Shown: in pieces, positions 20,187 through 28,579 of the stretch
Numbering within the stretch: the stretch's first letter is position 1
How the letters are laid out: the number at the start of each line of letters is the position of its first letter
DNA from: Bacteroidota bacterium
GTDB taxonomy: Bacteria > Bacteroidota > Bacteroidia > Flavobacteriales > Weeksellaceae
DNA: 64,000 nucleotides
Assembly (NCBI GenBank): GCA_018266955.1
Contig: JAFDZI010000022.1
Coordinates: 1 to 64,000 of the forward strand
Reading direction: 5' to 3'
Translations under genes and position numbers: made by a program
The notes under the pieces: generated by a model
What the model saw: the letters and a program-made list of their open reading frames with translations, nothing else
The model's database searches: none
What the model was told of the DNA's origin: nothing

Positions 20187-21143
20187 CTAAAAAATCTCTT
20201 TCGCAATGGTACAGATATTATCGCTTTTCCCCATGGAATAAAAATGCAAGACAGGAACTTCAAAATCCATTAAGTCCTTGCATTGTTCTATCGCCCATTC
20301 TATTCCTAATTGCTTTACCGCAGCATTGTCTTTCGCTTTTTCTATCTCTTTAATCAGCGTTTCTGGCAAATCTATTTTAAAAGTTTTGGGCAACATTTTC
20401 AAATGATTTTTTGTCGCAATGGGCTTTATCCCCGGAATAATAGGAACTTGTATGCCTATGGCTCTGGCTTCAGCAACAAAATCCTTGAATTTTTGATTGT
20501 CGAAAAACATTTGTGTTACTACATAATCAGCTCCGGCTTCCACTTTTTCTTTTAATTTTTGTAAATCATACGCCAAGGAAGGCGCCTCAATATGTTTCTC
20601 CGGATATCCCGCAACTCCGATACAAAAACGGTTCTCTTGGTCGTGGGCAATTTCACCGCTGAGGTATTTCCCAGCACCCAAATCGTTGATATGTTGTACC
20701 AAATCTTTAGCCAAAATATGTCCCCCATCAGTAGGAATAAAATGAGATTGTCCCTTCATGGCATCTCCACGAAGTGCCATTACATTGTCAATACCAAGAT
20801 ACAGACAGTCCACCAAAAGATATTCGGTTTCTTCTTTGGTAAAGCCTCCACAAAGCACATGCGGAACGGTATCTACATGGTATTTATGTTGAAGTGCTGC
20901 ACAAATCCCTAAAGTTCCTGGACGCATACGGGTGATTTTTCTTTCCAACAAGCCATTGTCTCTTTCCAGATAAACCCACTCTTCTCTGGAAGTAGTTACA
21001 TCGATAAACGGAGGTTTGAATTCCATCAATGGATCGATGTTTTTGTACAAATCTTCTATTCCTGTTCCTTTGGTGGGTGGAATGACTTCGGCGGAAAAAA
21101 GAGTTTTGCCTTGTGCTTTTTGTATATGTTCTGTTATTTTCAT
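20187..21143 (-). CDS. metF: 5,10-methylenetetrahydrofolate reductase
   Basis: 318 residues from the ATG at 21143. The open frame extends 21 codons upstream, but MKITEHIQKA is the natural start. Family features: SAEVIPP near the start, DVTTSREEW, the folate/FAD barrel blocks (NVMALRGD, GVAGYPEKH) and ADYVVTQMFFD. It makes 5-methyl-THF, the methyl donor for MetH encoded just upstream. Last gene of the SAM-riboswitch operon. Confidence 0.95.
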   Translation of the reverse strand: MKITEHIQKAQGKTLFSAEVIPPTKGTGIEDLYKNIDPLMEFKPPFIDVTTSREEWVYLERDNGLLERKITRMRPGTLGICAALQHKYHVDTVPHVLCGGFTKEETEYLLVDCLYLGIDNVMALRGDAMKGQSHFIPTDGGHILAKDLVQHINDLGAGKYLSGEIAHDQENRFCIGVAGYPEKHIEAPSLAYDLQKLKEKVEAGADYVVTQMFFDNQKFKDFVAEARAIGIQVPIIPGIKPIATKNHLKMLPKTFKIDLPETLIKEIEKAKDNAAVKQLGIEWAIEQCKDLMDFEVPVLHFYSMGKSDNICTIAKEIF

Positions 21144-21181
21144 TTTTTTAAATTGATGAATGTGATGAAGTAATTTGGAAT

Positions 21182-23890
21182 TTAGGCTAAATTGGCATTC
21201 AACCACTTTTTAGCTTCGCTTTCGCTGATGTTTCTTCGGAGTACATATTCTTGCAACTGATCGTCTTTTATTTTTCCCAAGCCAAAATATTTACTTTCAG
21301 GATGGGAAAAATAATATCCTGACACCGATGCTGCTGGCCACATGGCCAAACCTTCGGTGAGTTGTACTCCTATTTTCTCTTCCACCTGCAATAGTTTCCA
21401 AATGGTTTTTTTGTCCAAATGATCCGGACAGGCTGGATACCCCGGAGCCGGACGAATTCCTTTGTATTCTTCTTTAATGAGTTGTTCGTTATCCAAATTC
21501 TCATCTGAAGCATAGCCCCAATAGTGGGTTCTTACTTCGTGGTGGAGGTATTCCGCAAAAGCTTCAGCAAAACGATCGGCCAATGCTTGTACCAAAATTG
21601 CAGTATAATCGTCGTGGGCTTCTCGGTATTTTTGCGCCAATTCTTCGGTGCCAAAACCAGCACTCACACAGAAACAGCCCATATAATCTTTTATTCCAGA
21701 ATCTTCGGGAGCAATAAAATCGGATAAAGCCAGATATTTTTTTCCTTCAGATTTTTTTAATTGTTGCCTTAGGGTAATAAAAGTAGCCAACTGATTTTCT
21801 GTTTCGTCTTTTACAACGATATCGTCTTTCACCGAATGGGCAGGAAACAATCCGAAAATTGCCTTAGCGGTTAATCTTTTATGCTGAATTAAATCCCATA
21901 ACACTTTTTGGGCATCCTGAAAAAGTTCTGTGGCTTGGTTTCCGACCACTTCATCTTTCAAAATATCTGGATATTTACCATGCAGTTCCCAACTTCTAAA
22001 GAACGGCGACCAATCAAAATAAGGTAGAAGTTTTTCTAAATCCTGATCTTCGATAATTGTAATGCCCAATTGTTTCGGGTGGTGGATATCTTCTGCTTTA
22101 AAATCAATTGTATATCGGTTTTCTCTGGCAAATTCTATCGATACATATTCTTTATGATCGCCACGGTTGAGGAATTTTTCTCGGAAATCTTCGTATTCAG
22201 TTTTAATTTCAAGACCGTAAGAAGTAGATTTTTCTTTGTTAATTAAACTTGAAACCACGCCCACCGCTCTGGAAGCATCGTTTACATGAACCACCGTTCT
22301 GGAATAGGAGGTATCTATCTTCACCGCAGTGTGTGCTTTGGAAGTGGTGGCACCACCGATGAGGAGAGGAAAATCTAGATTTTGTCTTTCCAGCTCGCTT
22401 GCCACATGTACCATCTCGTCCAAACTTGGGGTAATGAGTCCACTCAGCCCAATGACATCTACCTTTTCATCAATCGCTCTTTGTATAATTTGCTCGCAAG
22501 GAACCATGACTCCTAAGTCAACAATTTCATAATTATTACAACCCAACACCACGCTCACTATATTTTTACCAATATCATGAACATCTCCTTTTACGGTAGC
22601 CATCAGTACTTTTCCTGCAGATGGTCTTTCGCTATCTTTTTCGGCTTCAATAAAAGGTTGAAGATAGGCAACTGCTTTTTTCATTACTCGGGCAGACTTT
22701 ACTACCTGAGGTAGGAACATTTTCCCACTTCCGAATAAATCGCCTACTACGCCCATACCTGTCATCAGATTCACCTCGATAACATCCAAAGGTTTTGCCG
22801 ATTGTAAGCGGGCTTCTTCTACATCTTCAATAATAAATTTATCAATTCCTCGAACCATGGCATGGGTAATTCTGGACTGCAAATCTTCATTTCTCCAAGC
22901 CAAATCTTCAACTTTATCTTTTTTTACCGATTTTACTCTTTCAGAATAATCCAACAATCTTTCGGTAGCGTCCTCTCTTCTATTGAGCATGACATCTTCC
23001 ACCAGTTCTAGCAGTTCTTTAGGAATGTCATCATAAACCTCCAACATATTCGGGTTTACAATTCCCATGTTCATCCCTGCTTTTATCGCATGGTATAGGA
23101 ATACCGAGTGCATGGCTTCTCGCACGGTATTGTTTCCTCTAAAAGAAAAAGAAACATTGGAAACGCCACCGCTAACATTTACAAAAGGTAGGTTTTCTTT
23201 TACCCAAGCGGTTGCTTCTATAAAATCGAGGGCATTTCTACGGTGTTCTTCCATTCCTGTTGCCACAGGAAAGATATTTAGGTCGAAGATGATATCCTCG
23301 GGAGGGAAGTTTACTTTCTCCACCAAAAGGTCGTAGGATCTTTTACAAATCTCGATTCTTCGCTCGTCGTTATCCGCTTGTCCAACCTCATCAAAAGCCA
23401 TAACGACAACCGCAGCTCCGTATCTTTTGATGATTCTAGCTTCGTAGATGAATTTTTCTTCACCTTCTTTTAAAGAAATTGAATTGACTACGCATTTCCC
23501 TTGAACCACTTGCAGTCCGGCTTCCAAAATTTCCCATTTTGAAGAGTCGATCATGATTGGGATTTTGGCAATATCTGGTTCAGAAGCAATGAGGTTGAGG
23601 AATTTCACCATGGCTTTTTTACCATCCAAAAGTCCATCATCAAAATTAACATCCAATACCTGCGCTCCTCCTTCTACTTGGTCACGAGCGATATCTAAAG
23701 CTTCGGAATATTTTTCTTCATTAATCAACCTCAGGAATTTTTTAGAACCTGCTATATTGGTCCTTTCTCCTACATTGATAAAGTTGGACTCAGGAGTTAC
23801 TACTAAAGGTTCTAGTCCGGATAGTTTTAGGTATTTGGTTGTTGGCGTTTGGTGTATGGTGTTTGGTTGATTGTCTTTATTATTTTCCAT
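21182..23890 (-). CDS. metH: Methionine synthase, folate/B12/SAM-activation part
   Basis: 902 residues holding the pterin-binding domain ([11 protein letters not shown] near residue 40), the cobalamin cap and B12-binding domain (GDVHDIGKN, with the His ligand) and the C-terminal reactivation domain ([12 protein letters not shown]). The homocysteine domain is encoded separately by metH1; a split enzyme is usual in this lineage. The start codon lies inside the end of the four-helix-bundle gene. Residues 8-19 ([12 protein letters not shown]) are encoded by the heptamer tract at 23830-23871, whereas related proteins (from memory) begin near KYLKLSG. No other Met occurs for about 90 residues. Confidence 0.95.
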   Translation of the reverse strand: MENNKDNQPNTIHQTPTTKYLKLSGLEPLVVTPESNFINVGERTNIAGSKKFLRLINEEKYSEALDIARDQVEGGAQVLDVNFDDGLLDGKKAMVKFLNLIASEPDIAKIPIMIDSSKWEILEAGLQVVQGKCVVNSISLKEGEEKFIYEARIIKRYGAAVVVMAFDEVGQADNDERRIEICKRSYDLLVEKVNFPPEDIIFDLNIFPVATGMEEHRRNALDFIEATAWVKENLPFVNVSGGVSNVSFSFRGNNTVREAMHSVFLYHAIKAGMNMGIVNPNMLEVYDDIPKELLELVEDVMLNRREDATERLLDYSERVKSVKKDKVEDLAWRNEDLQSRITHAMVRGIDKFIIEDVEEARLQSAKPLDVIEVNLMTGMGVVGDLFGSGKMFLPQVVKSARVMKKAVAYLQPFIEAEKDSERPSAGKVLMATVKGDVHDIGKNIVSVVLGCNNYEIVDLGVMVPCEQIIQRAIDEKVDVIGLSGLITPSLDEMVHVASELERQNLDFPLLIGGATTSKAHTAVKIDTSYSRTVVHVNDASRAVGVVSSLINKEKSTSYGLEIKTEYEDFREKFLNRGDHKEYVSIEFARENRYTIDFKAEDIHHPKQLGITIIEDQDLEKLLPYFDWSPFFRSWELHGKYPDILKDEVVGNQATELFQDAQKVLWDLIQHKRLTAKAIFGLFPAHSVKDDIVVKDETENQLATFITLRQQLKKSEGKKYLALSDFIAPEDSGIKDYMGCFCVSAGFGTEELAQKYREAHDDYTAILVQALADRFAEAFAEYLHHEVRTHYWGYASDENLDNEQLIKEEYKGIRPAPGYPACPDHLDKKTIWKLLQVEEKIGVQLTEGLAMWPAASVSGYYFSHPESKYFGLGKIKDDQLQEYVLRRNISESEAKKWLNANLA
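23830..23871. repeat. Heptanucleotide repeat, GGTGTTT type, inside 5' end of metH2
   Basis: Six consecutive 7-base units (plus strand GGTATTT, GGTTGTT, GGCGTTT, GGTGTAT and so on; consensus GGTGTTT). They are translated as part of the MetH N-terminus. The tract is roughly the inverted counterpart of the one at 24274-24315, on the other side of the four-helix-bundle gene. Confidence 0.75.
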
Positions 23891-24254
23891 CTTCTAATTT
23901 TTTAAAATAATTAATAAAACCATTTAGCAATTTTTTAGTGATAAGAATCTTATCTAAAGTTTCATTAAAAATTTCTATGCTAATATATTCTTGGTCTAAT
24001 GAAAGGTAAAGTTGTGTTTCAAGCTCAAATAAAGATCCTCGTGAGACGTAAAAAAACATTAATTTCCCTTTTGTGGTATTTCTTCCACAACCTTCTGCTA
24101 TATTAGAAGGAATAGAACTCGCACTTCTTCTCATCTGACTAGTAAGTCCAAATTGTTCCGAAGTAGGGAAGTTCCTTGTAATTCCATATACTAAATTGGC
24201 TAAAGATCTAGCAGATAGCCAAACTTCCAATTTTGTATAATCTTGAAATCCCAT
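23880..24254 (-). CDS. Four-helix-bundle protein (S23 / Avd-like family)
   Basis: A 124-residue protein from the ATG at 24254 ([16 protein letters not shown]). Family marks are clear: [42 protein letters not shown], then the [10 protein letters not shown] helix. The family is known from 23S rRNA intervening sequences, from the Avd subunit of diversity-generating retroelements and from many stand-alone genes of unknown role. Here it sits between metH1 and metH2, overlaps the metH2 start by 11 bases and has heptamer repeats on both sides. No reverse transcriptase or variable repeat is nearby. It looks like an inserted cassette; its role in methionine synthesis, if any, is unknown. Confidence 0.9.
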   Translation of the reverse strand: MGFQDYTKLEVWLSARSLANLVYGITRNFPTSEQFGLTSQMRRSASSIPSNIAEGCGRNTTKGKLMFFYVSRGSLFELETQLYLSLDQEYISIEIFNETLDKILITKKLLNGFINYFKKLEDGK

Positions 24255-24273
24255 CTCTAATAGTTTTAACGAA

Positions 24274-24315
24274 CTAAACACTATAAACTAAATACAATAC
24301 ACTAAACACTATATG
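24274..24315. repeat. Heptanucleotide repeat, CTAAACA type, at 3' end of metH1
   Basis: Six consecutive 7-base units (CTAAACA, CTATAAA, CTAAATA, CAATACA, CTAAACA, CTATATG). The metH1 stop codon (24302-24304) and its last residues lie inside the tract. On the minus strand it reads TGTTTAG, close to the TGTTTGG read on the plus strand on the far side of the cassette. Confidence 0.75.
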
Positions 24316-25318
24316 CTACCATTAAATTCCTTGGCTGATAGTCTTTCACCAAATCGGCAATTGCTTTGATGTGTGGAGGGGTTGTTCCACAACATCCTCC
24401 AACGATATTGATTAATCCTTTTTCGGCATATTCACGAATTTGTTCTGCCATAAATTCTGGTGATTCATCGTATTGTCCAAAAGCATTCGGCAAACCTGCA
24501 TTCGGGTAAGCGGAAATGGCAAAATTGGATTTTTGAGAAATTACTTCCAGATAAGGTGTCAACTGTTTAGCACCCAAAGCGCAATTGAAACCAACACTCA
24601 ATAAATTAAGATGGGAAATAGAAATGAGAAAAGCTTCCGCAGTCTGCCCCGAAAGGGTTCTCCCCGAGGCATCGGTAATGGTGCCGCTCACCATGATAGG
24701 GATTTGTATATTTCTTTCCTCTTGGATTTCATCAATAGCGAAAAGAGCTGCTTTGGCATTCAGCGTATCAAAGATGGTTTCTACCAACAAAATATCTACT
24801 CCGCCATCCAGCAAAGCTTCTGCTTGTTGTTTGTAGGCTACTCTTAATTCCTCAAAAGTAATGGCTCTGTAGCCAGGGTCATTAACATCGGGAGAAAGAC
24901 TTGCCGTTTTATTGGTTGGCCCGATTGCTCCAGCAACAAATCTAGGTTTGTGAGGCTCTTTCTCGGTAAACTCATCTGCTACTTTTCTAGCGATTTTTGC
25001 AGATTCAAAATTAAGTTCATACACCAACTCTTCCATGGCATAGTCGGCCATAGCGATGGTGGTTCCAGAGAAAGTATTGGTTTCTACAATATCGGCTCCT
25101 GCTTCAAAATACTGTCGGTGTACTTCGGCAATCGCCTGAGGTTGGGTCAGAGAAAGCAGATCGTTATTCCCTTTTACCGATGTTTTCCAATCTTTGAATC
25201 GTTCGCCACGGAAATCCTCTTCCGAAAATTTGTGTCGTTGCAACATGGTTCCCATCGCTCCATCGAGGACGAGAATTCTACTTTTCAGTATTTCTTTAAT
25301 CTTAATATTTGAATTCAT
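24302..25318 (-). CDS. metH: Methionine synthase, homocysteine-binding part
   Basis: 338 residues from the ATG at 25318; the frame is open further up, but MNSNIKIKEILKSRILVLDGAMGTML is the natural start and lies 7 bases after the hom stop. This is the zinc-dependent homocysteine S-methyltransferase barrel. Zinc ligands are Cys in FNCALGA and the two Cys in GGCCGTTP. It works with the folate/B12 part encoded downstream. The final residues (VAYSV) come from the heptamer tract and look foreign to the family. Confidence 0.94.
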   Translation of the reverse strand: MNSNIKIKEILKSRILVLDGAMGTMLQRHKFSEEDFRGERFKDWKTSVKGNNDLLSLTQPQAIAEVHRQYFEAGADIVETNTFSGTTIAMADYAMEELVYELNFESAKIARKVADEFTEKEPHKPRFVAGAIGPTNKTASLSPDVNDPGYRAITFEELRVAYKQQAEALLDGGVDILLVETIFDTLNAKAALFAIDEIQEERNIQIPIMVSGTITDASGRTLSGQTAEAFLISISHLNLLSVGFNCALGAKQLTPYLEVISQKSNFAISAYPNAGLPNAFGQYDESPEFMAEQIREYAEKGLINIVGGCCGTTPPHIKAIADLVKDYQPRNLMVAYSV

Positions 25319-25325
25319 TGTTGTG

Positions 25326-26861
25326 TTATTTCGTGTCTGACAATCGTAAAATATCTCCAAAAACACCTCTGGCAGTAACTTCAGCTCCTGCACCTGCTCC
25401 CATGATGACGATAGGATTTTCCCCGTAAGATTCGGTATAAATTTCAAAAATAGAATCCGAACCTTTTAATTGCCCCAATGCTGAATGAGCAGGAACACAC
25501 ATCAATTGGACATCCAAAAGCCCTTTTTCTTGTTGCAAATTTCCATGAAGATCTCCAACATAACGAAGCACATAATTTTCTGGAAGGTTGGACTTATATT
25601 CCTCAAATACTGGATTTAATTCTTTTAAACGAGCGATAAATTCTGGTTTAGAAATCGTTTGTAAATGAGAAGGAATCAGATTTTGAATGACCACATCTTG
25701 CATTTCATTTCTCAGATCTAATTCTCTAGCAAGGATCAGTAGTTTTCTTGCAACATCGTTTCCGGAGAGATCTTCTCTAGGGTCGGGTTCCGTAAAACCT
25801 TTCTCCATCGCCTCCTGAACAATTGTAGAAAAGGTATCTTTTCTTACCGAAAATTGATTAAAAATATAACTTAATGAGCCGGAAAAAACCCCTTTGATTC
25901 GGGTAATATTTTCGCCCGACAAATGCAAAAGTTTTATGGTATCTATTAAAGGTAAACCTGCGCCCACATTGGTTTCGTACAGATACTTTTTGCTACTGAT
26001 ACTCAATAATTTTCTGAAATTTCTGTAAGTTTCAATCGGTAAAGTATTAAAAATTTTATTGGAGGAAACCACATCAAATCCATGTTCTGCAAAAATGGGA
26101 TAATGGGCTACAAAATCTTTACTGGCGGTATTATCCACTACGATTAAATTTTCAAACTGATGATTCTTTGTGAAATTTAATAAGTTTTCCACTTTAGATT
26201 CGGTAGCGGTCGTTTTCATCCTTTGCAGCCAATCTTTTCCGAGTCCAAACTGATCGACCAATAGTTTTTTGGAATTGGCAATGGCAACCACCTTCAATTG
26301 AATGTTTTTTCTATGCAGAATTTCTTGTGAAGATTCTAAAATCTGATTCATCAAAGCACCTCCCACATTTCCATGACCAATTAATGCCAAGTGTACTGTT
26401 TTTGCCTTACCATTGATTTCCGTTTCTATAATGGAAATTGACTTCTCCAACTGATTGTTGGCTACAATGAGGTTCACTTTCCCCCCTTGTGCCACTTGAT
26501 TGAGAAGCAAAGGGAAAATTTTATTTTTTTGCAAAGCTGTCAGAATTTTATTGAAATTATCGGTATCAAAACTAAGGGCTGACAATTCTTTAATACTAAA
26601 AATGGTACTCACAATACCGAATTTTTTCTCTTTTTCAAATTCTTTTTCCAAGCTAGCTACGGCATTGTCTGCATCTTTTTCATCTACCAAAACAGAAATT
26701 CCGTTTTCTATGGCTTGTTGAGAAATAATTCCGACAGAAATTTTCTGATGATTAAGGGCATGAAAGATTCTGGAGTCCACACCTATCTGACCAAGGAAGT
26801 CTTGACCTTCAAAATTAATAAGCGCTTTGTTCTTGTAAATGGTAATGGTATTGTTGTTCAT
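25326..26861 (-). CDS. Homoserine dehydrogenase with N-terminal ACT domains
   Basis: 511 residues. The first about 150 residues form two ACT-like regulatory units (VDSRIFHALNHQKISVGIISQQ; the second around IVSTIFSIKEL). They are followed by an NAD(P)-binding start (LALIGHGNVGGALM) and the homoserine dehydrogenase catalytic part (SSNKIFNT; ETNVGAGLPLIDT; GVFSGSLSYIF). The layout resembles the bifunctional aspartokinase/homoserine dehydrogenase with the kinase domain gone. It reduces aspartate semialdehyde to homoserine, the substrate of MetX encoded upstream. Its start overlaps the end of metX by 47 bases. Confidence 0.9.
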   Translation of the reverse strand: MNNNTITIYKNKALINFEGQDFLGQIGVDSRIFHALNHQKISVGIISQQAIENGISVLVDEKDADNAVASLEKEFEKEKKFGIVSTIFSIKELSALSFDTDNFNKILTALQKNKIFPLLLNQVAQGGKVNLIVANNQLEKSISIIETEINGKAKTVHLALIGHGNVGGALMNQILESSQEILHRKNIQLKVVAIANSKKLLVDQFGLGKDWLQRMKTTATESKVENLLNFTKNHQFENLIVVDNTASKDFVAHYPIFAEHGFDVVSSNKIFNTLPIETYRNFRKLLSISSKKYLYETNVGAGLPLIDTIKLLHLSGENITRIKGVFSGSLSYIFNQFSVRKDTFSTIVQEAMEKGFTEPDPREDLSGNDVARKLLILARELDLRNEMQDVVIQNLIPSHLQTISKPEFIARLKELNPVFEEYKSNLPENYVLRYVGDLHGNLQQEKGLLDVQLMCVPAHSALGQLKGSDSIFEIYTESYGENPIVIMGAGAGAEVTARGVFGDILRLSDTK

Positions 26862-27801
26862 GATAATATAAAATTGGATTAAGAATTTGGTTCAGTTGTT
26901 CATATTCAATCAGAAAAGCATCGTGTCCGTAGGGTGAGTGAATTTCGTGATAACAAATATTTTTAAGAAACTTTTTAAGCAAATGGAATGATGATTCAAT
27001 TTCAGTTTTAGGGAAAAATAAATCGCTGTCCACCGCTATTAAATGAATTTCGGTATTGGTATGCTTTAGTTGGTTAATATTAACATCAATGGTTGTGAGT
27101 AAATGATTCATGAATTGATAACTTTCCAGCGTAAATCTATTTTTGAGTGCGTTCCCGTGGTAGTTCAACCAATCTATAGACTCTAAATTTTGGGTAGTTT
27201 CATTTACTATATTTTGAAACCTCGCATTGATGGATTCCGGCGAACGATAACACAACATAGCATGCATTCTGGCCTTTTCCAATGCTTGATCTGTAGATTG
27301 CAATAAAAATTTTTGTACCAAACAATGGGCATGTAACCAATCGCTGGTCTGAAAATGAGTGGCAATCGGAATAAATTTTTGACAAATTTCGGGATTCTGA
27401 GCAATCATTTCCCATCCAATCGCACCACCAATGGAACCACCAATGATGGCGTAAAGCTGATGAACAGAAAGTTTTTCGAGACCCTGCAAAAAGATTTGAG
27501 CGACTTCTGCTACGGAAGTCAATTGCTGGTTAGGATGCACAGTAGGGCTTTGGTATCCATTTCCCGGAATATTAAAACAAAGCACCGTTAGTTTATCAGT
27601 ATCGATAATTTTTCCTGGGCCTACCAAGGTTTTCCACCAACCGTTGGTTCCTGCAACATTAGAGTTTCCGGTTAGTGCATGATTGATGAGTACCACAGGA
27701 GCGGTATGCAATTCTTTACCAAAAACCTCATAACTGAGTTGGATGTTGCGCTGGGACTGATTTTGCCCTTTAAAATCGTGAATGTGAATGTGTTGTAGCA
27801 T
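26815..27801 (-). CDS. metX: Homoserine O-acetyltransferase
   Basis: 328 residues, alpha/beta-hydrolase fold. Nucleophile Ser lies in GGSIGG, the Asp in AVDSDLFFP and the His in PYGHDAF; the oxyanion region reads NHALTGNS. It activates homoserine with acetyl-CoA for methionine synthesis. First gene after the SAM riboswitch. Its C-terminal 15 codons overlap the start of hom in another frame; the tail (YYHEQQYHYHLQEQSAY) is unusually rich in Tyr, His and Gln. Confidence 0.93.
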   Translation of the reverse strand: MLQHIHIHDFKGQNQSQRNIQLSYEVFGKELHTAPVVLINHALTGNSNVAGTNGWWKTLVGPGKIIDTDKLTVLCFNIPGNGYQSPTVHPNQQLTSVAEVAQIFLQGLEKLSVHQLYAIIGGSIGGAIGWEMIAQNPEICQKFIPIATHFQTSDWLHAHCLVQKFLLQSTDQALEKARMHAMLCYRSPESINARFQNIVNETTQNLESIDWLNYHGNALKNRFTLESYQFMNHLLTTIDVNINQLKHTNTEIHLIAVDSDLFFPKTEIESSFHLLKKFLKNICYHEIHSPYGHDAFLIEYEQLNQILNPILYYHEQQYHYHLQEQSAY

Positions 27802-27866
27802 TTCTATAATATTATTAATAATTGTTGAAAATGCTACTTTAGAAAGAAAGTAAGAAATGGATGATT

Positions 27867-27973
27867 GTTATCTTCTCTGCATCATAAGATCAGATAGAAT
27901 TTAGCACCTTTTCGCTTTCGCGAGAGGTTGCCAAGGCTTCTTAGGGTCTATTCCCTCCACCTTTCTGGATAAC
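27867..27973 (-). promoter_or_regulatory. SAM-I riboswitch (S box)
   Basis: Read on the minus strand, the segment starts GTTATCCAGAAAGGTGGAGG. It carries the kink-turn GGAGGGA, the ACCC...GGCAACC core and the GGTGCTAAATTC block, and closes with GATAAC, pairing as P1 with the opening GTTATC. These are the conserved parts of the SAM-I aptamer. Length is about 107 bases, and 65 bases separate it from the metX start. No U-run terminator is obvious after it, so control may be translational. It should repress the whole methionine operon when SAM is plentiful. Confidence 0.92.
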
Positions 27974-28006
27974 ATTTTCAGTATGTAAAAGATCAATTCT
28001 TGGCTA

Positions 28007-28036
28007 CAAATGTATAAAAGTATTTTATAAAAACAA
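28007..28036 (-). promoter_or_regulatory. Promoter of the methionine operon
   Basis: On the minus strand TTG (28034-28036), 19 bases, then TACATTTG (28007-28014). Transcription would begin just ahead of the riboswitch, which starts at 27973. Confidence 0.75.
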
Positions 28037-28091
28037 CAAAAAAGCAGAATTAATTTTGGCAAAACAATTTTTATATAGGAAAAAAACCAAG

Positions 28092-28099
28092 TAAATTTG
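28092..28099 (+). promoter_or_regulatory. -7 promoter element of arfB
   Basis: TAAATTTG, exact TAnnTTTG, 18 bases before the start codon. Confidence 0.5.
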
Positions 28100-28117
28100 T
28101 GTTAAATTTAAAAAATC

Positions 28118-28516
28118 ATGCAGGATTTTAGTGGAGAAATCCAATTGAAAACCGCCAGAAGTTCGGGTTCTGGTGGGCAAAATGTAAACAAGGTAGAAAC
28201 AATGGTTACCGCCAAATGGCTTGTAAAAGAATCACAATTTTTTAGTGTAGAGGAAAAGATAAGAATCTCTGAGAAATTAAAAAACAGAATAAGCCAAGAG
28301 GGTTACCTTATCATGACCTCACAAGACAGCAGGAGCCAACTAGAAAATAAGCAAATTGTACTGCGCAAAATGCTGGAAATGGTAGAGAAAGCACTAGAAG
28401 TCCCAAAGGAAAGAAGAGCTACCCGTCCCACAAAGGCATCAAAAACAAAAAGAAAACAGCAAAAAATAATGCATGCCGAAAAGAAATACAGAAGGAATTT
28501 CCGAATGGATGATTGA
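28118..28516 (+). CDS. arfB: Ribosome-rescue peptidyl-tRNA hydrolase ArfB
   Basis: 132 residues. The release-factor GGQ motif is present in SSGSGGQNVNKVET near residue 20, and a long basic C-terminal tail (KASKTKRKQQ, ending KKYRRNFRMDD) fits the mRNA channel of stalled ribosomes. The stop-codon-recognition domains of RF1/RF2 are absent, as expected for ArfB (YaeJ). It frees peptides from ribosomes stalled without a stop codon. Together with smpB elsewhere in the window it gives a second rescue route. Confidence 0.9.
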   Translation: MQDFSGEIQLKTARSSGSGGQNVNKVETMVTAKWLVKESQFFSVEEKIRISEKLKNRISQEGYLIMTSQDSRSQLENKQIVLRKMLEMVEKALEVPKERRATRPTKASKTKRKQQKIMHAEKKYRRNFRMDD

Positions 28517-28536
28517 CAAAAATTAGCACAAAAAAA

Positions 28537-28559
28537 TCGCCAAGGCTTTGCCTTGGCGA
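28537..28559. terminator. Bidirectional terminator
   Basis: Ten-base perfect stem (TCGCCAAGGC / GCCTTGGCGA) with a 3-base loop, between the convergent arfB and deoxyhypusine-synthase-like genes. Confidence 0.85.
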
Positions 28560-28579
28560 ATAGTATATCTCAATAAAAT

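Noticed and set aside
23880-24254. Diversity-generating retroelement (Avd-like protein present)
   Set aside because: No reverse transcriptase, template repeat or variable repeat is found in the surrounding sequence.
23880-24254. 23S rRNA intervening sequence
   Set aside because: The flanking DNA encodes metH, not rRNA.
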